From the NCBI GenBank assembly GCA_037576195.1, contig CM075101.1, forward strand, positions 36,518,001 through 36,582,000: DNA of 64,000 bases, read 5' to 3'. Below the pieces are notes generated by a model, which had not been told where the DNA came from, did no database searches, and was given only the letters and a program-made list of their open reading frames with translations. The stretch comes from Phytoseiulus persimilis. Taxonomy: Eukaryota > Arthropoda > Arachnida > Mesostigmata > Phytoseiidae. Position numbers and translations under genes: made by a program. Shown in pieces: positions 36,901-49,800 of the stretch (positions are counted from its first letter, which is position 1; each line of letters opens with the position of its first letter).

Positions 36901-39900
36901 TCCTCACCAGCCTTGGCTTGTTCTGTGGACAGAGTCCTCACAACGTCGATCACTTCCCAACGCGTGAGCTTCTTAATTTCATCCTCGGGAACCGCGAACT
37001 TCCGCAAAAGATTCTTCGCATTTGAAAGTGATAACCGACGCAGATCGGCATCTGTCCCAGTAACAGTTTTCTTGACCGCTTCTTTGCGTTCTTCGTCTTT
37101 CGACTGCACCGGCTTATTCGGTATGCGAACATATGAAAATCCTTCGCCACAGCCCGTCGGGTCGGCAACTCCGGTGAGTTGCAGTAGGCATTTGCCCTTC
37201 ATGGCCTGTATGAAAGCTCTCGTCGTGTTCCATGGAGCTGTTTTGACCTGCGAAACACATGAATAGTTCGTACAGCAGAAAATCTACTGACAACAGCTGA
37301 AATCACAGAGTGTTCGAGGGATAACGACGATTCGCTTGGGAAGGATAAACGAGCGCACACATACCTCATCATCGATCTTGTTCTGGAGATCGTCTTCGTT
37401 TTCCTCGTCGGCCGTGAACAAGCTCTTTTCTCCGTATCCGGCATCTTTCAACCGTTGTTCCGCCGCCAGCATGGAATAATATCCACAGCATTGCTCCGGA
37501 CTGACCATCGCTCTTATTTCGTCCTCCGTCGGCAGCCGGAAGTCCGGTTTGAGAACCCACCAGTTGGAATCCATCCCAGTTCGTTTGAAGTCAGCACACA
37601 GCTTCAGGCGTTTCCGAATCGAGCTTTCTGAGTGATTCGGGAAAGCTTTCCGGATGTCCTCCATTTTGATTCTCCGCGGATGATCCACCGATTTCCAGAA
37701 CAGACGGTAGATGAATACCTGTGAAAAACGGAGAGAAAACCGGTAAGGCCAGTACGTGGGCATAGCATTCGGTTCGGCATGAGGGTTGCGATGGCGTTTG
37801 AAGCTAATATCTTCCGGGAGTTTCTAGGGATTTGATTGAATAGGAAAACTGTCGGCCTCCGGTCATCCAACTATATTCACCTGGAGGAAGTCCCTGATGA
37901 AATTGTTGGCGCGCTTGGAGTTGGGGCCGGGCACTTCATAGAGTGGCAGCTCTTGCCCCACTGTGAAAATGACGTCGACCTCCCGTACGTAGTAGTGCTG
38001 TCTGGTACGAATGATGAGAAAATCGGACATGGGCAGCTGGTGCTCGTACATTGGCGCTCTGAATAAATTGTTTTCGAAGGCCGGTTGGCACTTCCCAGGC
38101 GCTAATTGACCCAGGAAAGGTGAGGTGTGCGCGAGGGTCATCTCTCCAAAACGCAGCTCGGGGGTGTTGTCTTTGCCGGGCTTCCGTTTGTAGTAGTTCT
38201 TTATCTTGGTCGCCATTCCGATCTGCATCACCAGAGGGGGATGCTCTTCACTGTACTCCGTCAATACTAGGTCGCCGTCTTTCCCGGAGAGATCTTCGGG
38301 CGTCCGCATGAAGAACATCTCTCCACCACCGCTGGCTTGGCGTTCTGAGTCTCGTTCCTTCTGTTTCCGTTTGATATTCTTCAGCAATGAGATGACACCA
38401 TGTGGACCGGGAGTCGCCAAAGGCCCATGGGAGAATCTTTTCAATGAGGGTCGATGAATGCTCCTCAACTTCAGTGGACCCATATGAGTTGGGAAGAAAG
38501 GCTGACGCAACTCAATCGCCGGAATCGAATGTTGTATGAGGTTGCCACCGACATTGGGTTTTAGGGCTGAGTCTTGGGCCTGACGCGGGTTGTAATACTC
38601 ATCGTTGGAGATGTTGTAAGGATCCTGGAAGATTTGGTTTCAGTTTCGATTCGATCACCAGAGTAAATGTTACGAACCAGGAAAAGTTTGCTGAATGATG
38701 AGCTGTGTTAAGGAGACCTACTTTCTGGTCCTGCTCCTTCGCAGGCTGTGGGCTCTGAGGTTCCGGTTCTGCGATGACTCCCGCCTTGCCCAGAAGGATT
38801 CTCGATTTCCTGAGGGGATCCTTGTTCGGGTTTTTCTTCTCTTTCGTCTGAGTCTGGGGCTCACGCATCTTCGCCGGATCGGGGTCGTCGGGAACTCCGA
38901 GAATGATGTTCTCGTCATTCGGATCCAGGGTCAGCATTTGCGGCGCCGGCACTTTTGTCATGCCCTGCGCGTCCCAGATTATTTCTTCCTCCCACGCAGA
39001 GTAAACAAGTTCTTCGTTTTCGACTGGGAAAATCGAATACCATGTGGTGTCTTGTTCCGCGGATTTTACTCCTTTCGCAGCTGCGGCTTTCTGCAGAGCA
39101 GACTGTGCTATCTGGTGAGACTTCTGGTTGGCGGCAGAGTATTGTCCGTTCTTCTCCGGCTGGAGAGGCGTTAAACTTGGCATGGGCGACGGCTTTTGCT
39201 GGGAAAAAGTTCTGTTCTGGATTGAAGGTACCCATCCCGCGGCGTGAGCACCCGTCTTCACTCCGGGTGTGTTCATCTTGTGTTTGAACTGGAACAGACA
39301 CGAACGAATAGGCTGACTTAGAATACCATTTTTTCCCCGAAGAGAGTGTTTCTCCCCACACTTTGTAGCTCATCAGTCATCTCCGATAAGATTGAAAAAT
39401 TTCGGACCTCCTCGGCACTCCAGATGATGTCGTCCTCCCAGTGCAGTTGTGTGACCATCAAGAACGAGTCTTCAGGCACATCTTGTTCCTCTTTGGAAGC
39501 TTCGTATTGCTTCAGATGAGGGTACTTGTCGACGTCGAGTCTCTCGTCTTCCGATATCAACTTGAATCCGTAGTCCAACGAATCACCGTTCTCGTTTATG
39601 GCAAACATGTCGTACCTGTCGATCATAGGGATCATAGTCCTTAGTCTATCCTATCTGTCTCAGCAGCCCTAAGGATCGCAGATACATCGGAGACTCCGAT
39701 CCGGGGTTCAGAGACTCACCATAACTGCGCGGGCCCGAAACGAAAATCTGCCGCCACGGGCTGGCCAGAGTCTCCGGAACTTTTATCCTCGTCATCTTTG
39801 CGATCTTTCTTGTCCTTCTCCTTCTCTTGGTTGGAGTCAAGCGTCAAAGCTTCTGATGGCTCAACGACATCCGGGGGAACCTCATCGAGAAGGTCAAGTT

Positions 39901-42255
39901 CCACGATACGTTTGTCTTGATCGATAGTAGAATCTGGAATGTCCAAAACGATGGCTTGGTTGTATGCCTTGTCGCTGCGCTTCAAACCCAGCTGGGATCC
40001 GGCTCGGTTCGGGTTCTTACCTTCATATTTACGTTTCTTCTTCCGACGTTTGACTCCTCGCCATATCTGTGGAAGGCTATTCGGTTTTCCTGGACCGAAA
40101 AGTCTCGAAAACCTCAGAACCTTCCCAGATTTGAAGTGAGGGAACAATTGGGTTACATCGACATTGCGATATTTCTCCGGGAGCATCAAAGCCAGCGGTG
40201 TGTGTATCTTCGAATCGAGCTGAGGACTCGCTTGTCCTGGCTGGGTTTCCTGGAATCCGATAAATTGGCAATTGAGTTCAGATCTGGGTTGGCGCAACTC
40301 GACTGCCCGTCGTCACAAGGACAGCAGTCGCTGTTGTCAGATGGCTGTGCTCAAAGTCTTCAGGCAGCAGAGCTCCAGCCAGTCGAGCGACATCCGAGAA
40401 TACTTAGCGTAAGCGAGAACAAAGGAAGCATAAGGGCCCGATGGCACACATTTTTGAATGAATCGCACATTTCTCAGAGGTTCGTCCCTAGAATCCACGT
40501 AGCAGGACATAGCGCATTCCGCACGTATCGCAACATAAGTACTTTCTCGACCACAGAAACTGCACTAATGGAAAACGACGAAGCAGTCTGCCGTCTCCCG
40601 CGAATTTGGCGGGTAGAACTCCATACCATGGCGCCAGTGACGTCGAAGCTGAAGAAGCGACTCCAGATTGCGTTCCCACACTAGCTCCGCGGGCGCAGGA
40701 TCAAAAACTTCGGGACCATCGCTTACAACCACTAGCGGAAGGAGTGCGCGGACAAGATCAGTGATTCTAACGCGTAGCGTGCGCGGAGACGTTGAGGGAG
40801 TGTTCGATGAAAAATAGTTCAGAAGTCGAGAGGCCCATTGTCCTATCAAACGGATACTGCATCCTTGACTCATGGCTGATCTCGACTATATGCGGTTTTG
40901 AGATAGAGCTGTGGTAAGCCTAATCTTCGAACAAGCGACTGAAAATATTGGGTCCCCCGATCCAGGCTGCATCCTCGAGTTTCGACCTCTTTCACGGCGA
41001 GCGACGCCGACTCGTCGCATTGCTGACCAAGAAGAATAATGCGTGAGCTGACGACGAGAGTCGATTCCACGAGACCGTGTTCGACGAGCTGACCGAGTTC
41101 GAAGACATTTGGGAGAGGAACAAGGATTCATAGAGACCCAGTTCATCCAGTAACGGATGACCTTCACAGACTTTCTAGCTCGGGGCGTGGGTAGATGCAG
41201 AACGTTTCAGCGATTGATTGGCGACGGGATGATGGTATCCGCTGATTGCGATGCAGTCGAACCTGAACACCAGCTCGCAGATTGGCATGAAAGAATACCT
41301 TCAGAAGCGAACGGAATAACGGGAAGATTGCTGTTCGATTCGATGGCTTGGCGGTAGAACGGCCGGTAGAAAAAGGAGTGCCATGGGATCAATCAAACCT
41401 AGAATGCCGTCCCTCTCCGAAATACTTGATGGCACACTCTGGGAAATTATGATCTCTTACAGCTACTCTCCAACTATCCCGTGCAGCTGATCTGTATTCA
41501 ACGCGGATCCATTTCTAACTTTTCGATAATTGTGCTATCTTCTTTCAATCGGGGCATGGTTTCCGCTTTCTTGAGCCTCTTGGACGACCCCGGACCGGGA
41601 AAGCTATGAAGAGAACATGCAGCGTGTTGGCTCTTTCGGCTTGAGTACGGCAGCACTTTGATACCTGAGTGCCGTTTGCCGGTTGGAAGAACGATGCGTC
41701 GTGAGTTATGGCGAATATATGTAACCAAACATGATGGTTATCAGAGGAGAAACAAAAGTGCCGTTCGCAACTCACTCGGGCTTCTTCGGCAGGCGCTTCT
41801 GCATCTCCAGTTGACGGCTTCGGCGCGACATCCGGTTGACCCTCCTGTTCTTCCGCGAGTTCAGTTTCGTCAGAATAATCGATCGCTGTTTCATCTTTCT
41901 CTCCTGCGAAGGTTGAATGCGCGGGAAGAATTAGATAGCGTTCCCCTTCCAGTGAGGGCTTATGGATTGCATCGGTGTCTCCCCCGCAGCCCTTGATACA
42001 TCTCCGGGAAATATAGAGTTGAGGATTCGATCTACCTTGCTTGTAGTCACTTTGTTGTTCATCGTTACATTCCTCGGAAAGTTCACTGACGAGACTCCCC
42101 ATGCCCAAATGACTGAGCTGATGGAGACTCTTCCTGGCGGACTCGTCGAAAATGTCATCTTCAAGAGCGCCGTCGGCGTTCACATTACCAAACAATAGAT
42201 TGGTCAAAACTCCCGAGCTATCAACGCCGTCGATGTCGTCATCATCTGAAGACAT
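33936..42255 (-). CDS. TAF1: TAF1, largest subunit of TFIID
   Basis: Thirteen exons, complement(join(33936-34126, 34257-34610, 34793-35258, 35347-35627, 35712-36706, 36844-37247, 37365-37718, 37881-38624, 38722-39288, 39408-39615, 39720-40249, 41776-41903, 42036-42255)), give 1813 residues (human about 1890). The N terminus ([21 protein letters not shown]) is the TBP-binding TAND region. [20 protein letters not shown] and [13 protein letters not shown] follow. The central DUF3591/HAT domain (about 550-1000) has [50 protein letters not shown] and [14 protein letters not shown] zinc knuckle, [17 protein letters not shown], lies near 1255. Two bromodomains sit at about 1380-1480 ([13 protein letters not shown]) and 1500-1600 ([15 protein letters not shown]), then an acidic tail. 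TAF1 nucleates TFIID at RNA polymerase II promoters. Intron 2 is 1.5 kb, long for this window. Minus-strand AATAAA at about 33751-33746. Confidence 0.97.
40250..41775 (-). other. Intron 2 of TAF1, 1.5 kb
   Basis: This intron separates the TAND-coding exons from the main body. Small open frames on both strands look random and no nested gene or further TAF1 exon was recognised. The TAF1 acidic linker varies between species, so a missed small exon cannot be excluded. Confidence 0.55.
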
Positions 42256-43723
42256 CGCCGTTCAAGTTCTGAAAATCAGAACCGGCGGACCGTGTTTACA
42301 TTAGGAACCGAATTCAAATCGGCGTCCTAGCCGAGTGGGTTCTACTTCGGCCCCTTATCCCGACCACACTCAGCGGGAAGGCGAATTGCTCTCAGAGGCA
42401 CAACGGAAGCTTTCAAGGAGCTGGGAGTTTCGAGAAGCCGAAAATTTAAAACTTCGAACCTGTCCAAAATTTTGGCCCCGACAGTTCTTCGCTGTTTTCG
42501 TATGACTGAGAGCGGACCGTCCTCTCCCACTTAACGAAAAGGTAAACAAGCCGAAACTATACACATCGGTGTCGGCACACGATCGGGCAGTGTTTGGGTT
42601 TTTGCGAAGCGGAAACCATATGAATTTCAGAATGATCCAGCTGCGGTTGACACTCCTAGGATGATCGATATCGATCTTTCACTCCTTCGGATACTTTTTG
42701 AAATAAATCTGTAGCATGTTGAGTGAGAAAACCCATTCAAGGATCCGGTATTAACTGTTGGTTACCTTGGGCTCATGAACAAGGGTGACCTTCGATGTGA
42801 TTAAGGTTCTCGTTTCGAGAGTGCTCCAAAATCCTTCTCGAGTTGTCTTCATGATAACCTGATCTCCATCCGACGAAGTAACTACTCAGAACGCCTTGTT
42901 GCACAGTTTGAGCCGTCATCGCTCATCCCTTTCACCCAGCAGTTGTTCCCTCGAGCTCCGCCTGGAACCTATCCCCTGGGAGGACTCAATCGAGCCCCAG
43001 TCTGGAGCCGGCCGCTTGTTGGTTTCCCGCAGACGAATGATTCCACAACTCATCGTCGAAAATCTGATTATTAATGCTAGGGAGTTCAGGCACTCATCAT
43101 GTTATACCTCCCATCTATCCATGTAGGGAGATGAATAGATGAGTCTCTGATCGCTGAATTCATCAGTTTTCATGGCGATAATGCATAATTCATCAACCTT
43201 TTCATGCCATCATCTAACAATAGATCTATGAATTGATAGATGATGATCAATGAATAATGCCCGTACTTCGCGGCTCTACTGATTATCAAGGGGTCTTGTG
43301 GACGGTCACAGCTCATGATTCCTTTCAGATTCTGTCCTAACCGAATCATCAGGTTCAATTCAAGGCAGGAATGTTGAAGATCTCGAACATGATCCGGGTT
43401 ATTTTTCACGATTGGCCTTGGGGTTGAGATGAGGCTCGGTGAGAAGGACCGGATGCTCTTCGGGGGCGATACGGAGCTCGTTGAGAAAGGTGCAATGCCA
43501 GATCTTCTTCAAGACCTTTTCCATGTTGACGTTTGTGTCATCGGAATGATAGTCTCGAGATAGTCACCTGAGACGGAATGAATTCGAGCGACCAATGATT
43601 TTCTGAGAATAGCTCCGGAGAGAGAACTTGCATTGATTGCTGTGCAATCCGGTGTTTTATGAGATCGATCATTGTCTTAAGCCATCTCACTATGAGTGAA
43701 GTCAAACGGTGACATCTGTGGTT
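42256..43723. other. Gene-poor stretch between TAF1 and AGGF1
   Basis: TAF1 promoter region plus the 3' flank of AGGF1. An AT-rich patch at about 43130-43265 is full of GATGA/TCATC and GAATAATGC-like words in both orientations, without a clean hairpin. No gene was recognised. Confidence 0.45.
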
Positions 43724-43841
43724 TTTATTCAAAGTGCGTTCATTGAGTCACGCATCACGGATCTGTAACAAAAATACATTTGTTCTCAATCAGAGAAACC
43801 AGTCGGATCGCTCGCAGGACCAGCGGCCTGATGCCTCTCGC

Positions 43842-46800
43842 TCATCGGATGTTGTTATATCGCGCACGAGCTTTCCGCCAACGTTCGCCTTTCTCGTCGG
43901 TGCGGTTTGAATCTTCGTTGCCCAATCCTGCTCGCTCGTTTCTCATCTGAAAATTGATGAATCATATGTGAGATACCTCTCCGCCAATGATAGCTTAGCC
44001 ACCAGAGGATCTTTCATGATTACCTGAATCGCAACAGGTTCCGTTTCGCCCTGCTTGCTCCTCCCGAGACCTTCTCCTTCTTTCCAGCCCATCCCTTGTA
44101 ACATCTTGAAGCCACGGTTCGTCTGCTCCACCGGCCTGCAGAATGAATTGGGGAGCATAAAACATTTCGGTCACTCTCGTTGAACGACTTCCATAACGGT
44201 CTTTGGCACTCCTCACCACCAGCCTATATCATGGTACTCTCCCCCTGTGGTTCGTCAGCTGTCTGGCCGTGAATTCGAACGATCGCTTTATCTATATTCA
44301 GCTCTGGGCAAGGTGGGAATATCGGATAACACGGATTTGGAAACAGATGTAACTTGTTCGTTAGACGACCAGCTTGGGATCCGGGGGTCTTCTGAGTCTT
44401 GGAACAGACTCGCGACGGGCCTTCTTATCTCCTCGTATCTGTCGGAAACTCGCTGAATGGAATTTTCCGGCTTATAGGAAAACTGCCTCATCATTCAGCC
44501 GTACTCTTCCCGTCGAGATGTCTCTCCGACTGCTTTCATGCCGATTCTTCGAGCATGAATCAGGTGAAACAGGAGTCTTTCACAGCGCCTATCGAGGCTT
44601 GAATAATCCTTCGCGTGGAGCCCACATTCGATTTCTGACGAAGTCAAATAGGAGCGACACCTCTCATCCAGAAAACTTCCGAAAGTAGGTTGAATGCGTG
44701 AATAGTTATGAAACCGAGATCCTTTCATCATCTTTGTCAAGCTGGGAACGAGAGTTCCGCTAGTTCCCCAGAAAGGGCTGATACCTCTCAATTATGATAA
44801 TGAACGGGAGTCTTCCCTATGGGTCTGATCCCGAATCGAGCTCATTGATCGATTTTCAGCCTCCATCCGGTTGTTACGGGAAATCCGGTTACCGAAATTT
44901 GACATCGTGTCTCGCGCATTGGACTTCGATCGGAGACCTTGATTCGCTGTGGGAGTCCTCTGACGAAGTTGCAAGCGTTCTAATGATCGAGTTATAATTC
45001 CGACATCACAACACGACAATTCCAACACATCGATCGATCGCGAAGACAGCAGCAGAACGGTGCAGCGGTAGATACTAAACGAGATCATGTGTCGAGAGAG
45101 ATTCGACAGCGAATCAAGACAACTTTTGTGGAAAATAGAACCCTGCTTGCCAAGTTCTAACTAATTCTTTTCGAAATGCAAATCATCAAGACTGCAATCA
45201 TCTCCAGCTGTGAGTAGACTCGATGTTCGTTCTCGCAACAGTGATACAATCACTCTTCGCAAAAACGACTCCGCCATAGACTAATGAAATCGGAGACAGA
45301 CGAGAAATTTTCGGGCGTTCGGCTCAGACTCATGTCGGTTCCATGATTAAGGCTTCAAGTCGCCGAAGCCTCTCCAGTCCCCAAATTAATGAGAGCCTCG
45401 TCATCAGCCTGGCTTTCATGATCCGCCTAGCGCTTCGAATTGATCGCGTCATGTCGTCGAATGCGTTGCGTCTCAGTGACTCGCAGCCTGAGAGTAAAGT
45501 AACGGATCAGTCTCTCAAATACCGTTACGTAGGCGCGACTATCGCGGACTGTGGCAATCGTCTTGCACTATGCAAACGTATCGAGCGCTTCCGCGGTAGA
45601 GATCGGACTACTTCAGAACCTATAGAGTTTAAAGCTCACCATCAGGGAAGAACTCGAAAAAATGGTCCTGGATACGAACTCAAGTAATGTGAGCGAGCTC
45701 TCCAATGCCCCATTCTCCATTACGCTTACCAGGTTTCCGCTGCCCTACAGGACAGCCGGCGAGCACCAGTTAACGACTGGACACGAAGTATCACTCCGAC
45801 GTCTCCCTTCACCACGGCATGAATCTTCAGAAACGGTGTGGCTGTATGCCAGGTAATAGGTGAATTAAGAACCTCATTTCGGTGGCTCAAAGTTTGCCCA
45901 ATCCGCAGATTAAACACAGCTGTCGACACAACCAGCTGGAACTTGTTTTAAAAGCTGGGAACTCTCACAGCCGCCAGCCGCGAGTGTGCCCGAGAAGGAC
46001 AGATGAGAAGTGAAAATATACTCGAGAGACAATCAAATACAATGCGCTATATCTGTATTAGTTTGACTAATTGTACTTTGGATTAACATCACATCCAATT
46101 CAGTTCTGAAACCTATCTAAGCTGGCATTTCATTTGTGGAGAAAAAATAGTTCTCAACCAGAGCTGACATATCACTGAACCGCTAGAAGTTAGATCTCCT
46201 TGTGGTTCGAGGAAAAACTGTTCGTTCACGAGATCTAGCGTTCTCCGTTTTCGGAAAGTAGTGGGACTGATGATTCCGGGCCAACAAGCGTGCATCAAGA
46301 AAGCTCCACTCCTGGGTCGACCGCCGCTAAGATGGGCGTTACGGGGCTGACGCGTAGACTACGCGTACTCGATGAGCTCTGCCTGGTTTGCTGTATAGAG
46401 CATGACAAACTCGAAGTTCGCCGATCATTTCTTGACGTCTGATTGCAGGTTTGTGAGTTATTGGAGCACCGACGAGACTGTCGAGCATCGCAGCTCCCGA
46501 CGAATAAACTTGAGAGCCGATGAGTTCTCCCTCTTCCTGTAGGATCCAGAAACAGGAGTGCGTCAAGGCTTAAAGTGGTCAAACCGTCCGATATTGGTTG
46601 ACACACACGCTGTGTTCGTTCAGCTCCATTTTGAGCCTGGAATATTCTCGGGGAAGCCAAAAGGCGGAACACTGGACGCCGCATTCGAAACCTAACATAG
46701 CACGCATCACATAACAGCTGTCATCTCACTTGAACTGGATGTTAGATCCTCATTTTCCTCAATGCGGCTCGTTTTTTGTGTTGCGGTTGTTATCAATTTG

Positions 46801-49800
46801 AATAATAGACTAGAATCATTAATTCCTCCGATCCTATCTAAAACTTCTTCTTGAAGACGCCGTCACGGATGCTACACGTCATTGCGGAGAGGTATTGTTC
46901 GTAAAGTCGTTCCGAGAAGAAAGGGAGGAGAGGAAACAGTCCTTCCATGAAGCCTATGTGACCACCTCTCGCCGTGACCAGAAAAGCAAGATTCTCATTC
47001 TCTTCGGGGATTTGCAAGGGCAGCGCGGTTTGCGGCTGGAACATATCGTCAGCGGCGCACACGCACAACGTAGGCACTTTTATGTTGTGGATTTTGTTGA
47101 TTAGAGTAGCCTCGTCATAGTAGTGGTCTATGGATTGAAAGCCGAACATCTTCGTTGTGAACCTCTCGTCGAATTCCTTGATCGTCGTTGACTCTCGCAC
47201 ATGGTCCAGATCGCATTTCTCTTGGAACTCCTTGAATTTGTCCTTATGGGGCTCTACCGTCAACCATAGAGTATGAGCAAGGTGCCGGTTGAGGAGCCTG
47301 TTCAGACCCGGCAGCTCCATCGACACGACGGCTTCGCTGATGTCGAAAACCGACGAAACTAGGATGGCGGCGTCACAGACAGCGTCTTCTTGTGAACGGC
47401 ACAGGTACTGGCCCAGAATGACACCTCCGAGCGAGATTCCACAAGCAATTATCACGGAGTTGGGATAACGATTTTTTATATGAGTCAGAGCGAAATCCAT
47501 GTCGTCGTGACTAACAGCGCAGTAGGTCCTCGGGGTTTTCAAATCGACACCTCCACGGCCGCGATTATTGAGCACGGCAGCTCGACAACCCTGTTTTGCC
47601 GCACATGGGATGATGGACTTTATGTATTCCGTCTGCGAGTGACCTGTCAAGCCCGCCATGAAGAATGCGATCGGTGCGTCCTGCGGAAAGTCTGAAGGGA
47701 GCCAGTCAAGAGCTAACACACCCCCGTCTGGGGTTTCCAACAGTTCCCGTTGGTATTTCACGTTGGGAAGCAGGCCGCGGATGAAATTGGAGAGTGCAGT
47801 CTGACTATGAGTTCCGAAACACCACGGGGTTGGGTAGAACTTTTCGTTCAGCATCGGAACCATGGTTTCAAGAACCTGTCGGAACTTCCCTGGCTTGCAG
47901 TAAAACTCCGGTTTTTTGGCAACCGATGTGAGATAGTAGTAGATGAATGCGACCCCCATAGACATGAAGAAGGCGATACGGGGGTTGGATTGATAGAAAA
48001 ACGTGGTGGATTCGAGGATCCACCCCGACAGCGCGTTGGTGGTTTCGTCGGCCATGGCGCACCGCCGTCACCGACTTCACCGGTCACTGGCACCAGAACC
48101 GTCCTCCGAGTTTCGTCACTAGCGAACACCGCCCTCCAGGGTTCGAAACGCAGTTACTGAATGGCCGTCGATATGTTGAAGGTTACACGCGCGGGCTCCT
48201 TGGAGACGGCGTGCTCTGGGCGACACCGTGTAGAGGCGATTTCCTCAATGCTTGCCTGCCACTGAAGCGGCTCTGCGGCCAGCAGCAAAGGCAACACCAG
48301 CACCACCGCACGCAGTCGATCAAGAAAGGAAGGGTAAATCGGAAAGGGTAACCAGACGACACGCTTGGCGCCTGTGTGAAACCGCGAGCCACTGGTAAAG
48401 CTCTCGGAGGGCTCCCTGCGTGCACGCGAGCACTACTGGGAGCCGCGACTTCCGTAGCGCCCTGCCACGGCTCGCCGGGTCTTTGCCTCCTAATCTCAAG
48501 GCCGCATTGAGTCGGCGACGAAGGCTGCGGAGTCGATAGCGCGAAAAGCCGACGCGATAATTCATCGTCTTCGAAATAATATACCCGGCAAACTCCACGG
48601 GTCGGAAAGAGTGAGCAATAATCGGTCTAAACATAGAGCGGAAACACTCCGTCGACACCACTCAGAAGACTAAGGCTGTGGCTACGCAATGCACTGACGT
48701 ACGATCACTCTGTTTTGAGCTTGTCCTGGCTCAAGTCGGAGCTACGCAAGATATGTTATCCACATGGAATACCGTCGTATCCGCGACCGAACTGCACACA
48801 ATATCGTTACTCACGTGTTCACATCGGAAGGCGCTGCGTCTCGCTCATGAGGAAAATCCGATCCCACTTTTACACGTCTTTCACCAGCACGATCCGCGTA
48901 CTGCTGCGAATCCGGCCGAGCTTCGGTGTAAGCATCGTCTACCAGTCCGTATTGCTTCTTCAAATCCTTCAGGTTCTTCCGACGCTGAGCTTCGCTAGTG
49001 ACGGACTTGCCAGCAGGATTCGACACTTGCGCATCTGCAGCAGATGAAGATAGGGTAACTTCGTACTCGGTTAACAGGACGGAAGTTTGCACCTCAATCA
49101 TATTGTATGCACTATCTCGTTCTAGGTGATCACCTTCTTCCGCTCTCCTCTGCAAGAGACCAGGTTCACAATTGCCGCAGGTGTCGCCGTTGTCGTGGAC
49201 ATGGGCTTCAAGCAATGTCGCATCCCCAAACTCGAAACGATCCATGTGAACCAAATCATGTTTGTCTCCCTGCGAGCGAAGGTAGAAAACTCGACTCTCT
49301 TGGTTGTTAAATAATTGGTTCAATGACTCCGAATCCAATGCTGAACATACCTTTTTAATTGTTTTTCCATTCACCCGAGTAGCGTTGTTGCCGTCCAGCT
49401 GCTCTATTTTATACTGCTGAGAATCGGCCTCGAAATAAATGTTACAATGGCGCTTCCCAATGCCTTGGTCAGGGACGCAGAGATCACTTTTGAGGGGCGC
49501 TCCCAGGACTCCTCCAGGAAACGGAACAATTTGTACAGAATTGATTTGGAGCTTCTGTGATTTTTTCACAACGAAACGTATGCACGGAGGGTATGAAGTC
49601 TTGATCTCTGCGGAAGGAGTGAAGGTATGGTAGAGATGGCCGAGTTTGAGCATGGTGCTTCCTGGGGGATTCGTCACTATCAATCTGACATCCCATGGGG
49701 AGAAAAGTGGACGAATAACTCACTTGGTCCTTCATCTTCGCTGATAATGGCGATCTCAATAGAGCCGTCGTCGGATAAGAGTTCCCCCTCATCGAGACTG

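Noticed and set aside
39990..40022. GTAAG donor-like site inside TAF1 exon 3
   Set aside because: Splicing there would need a 29-base intron and would break the frame leading to RFGPAQLW, which is clearly conserved.
42323..42370. tRNA-like A box (CTAGCCGAGTGGG) upstream of TAF1
   Set aside because: No B box (GGTTCGANTCC) within the required distance and no cloverleaf can be drawn.
46295..46684. 129-codon open frame inside the AGGF1 intron
   Set aside because: Low-complexity Ser and Arg rich translation, overlapped by another frame, with no homology.
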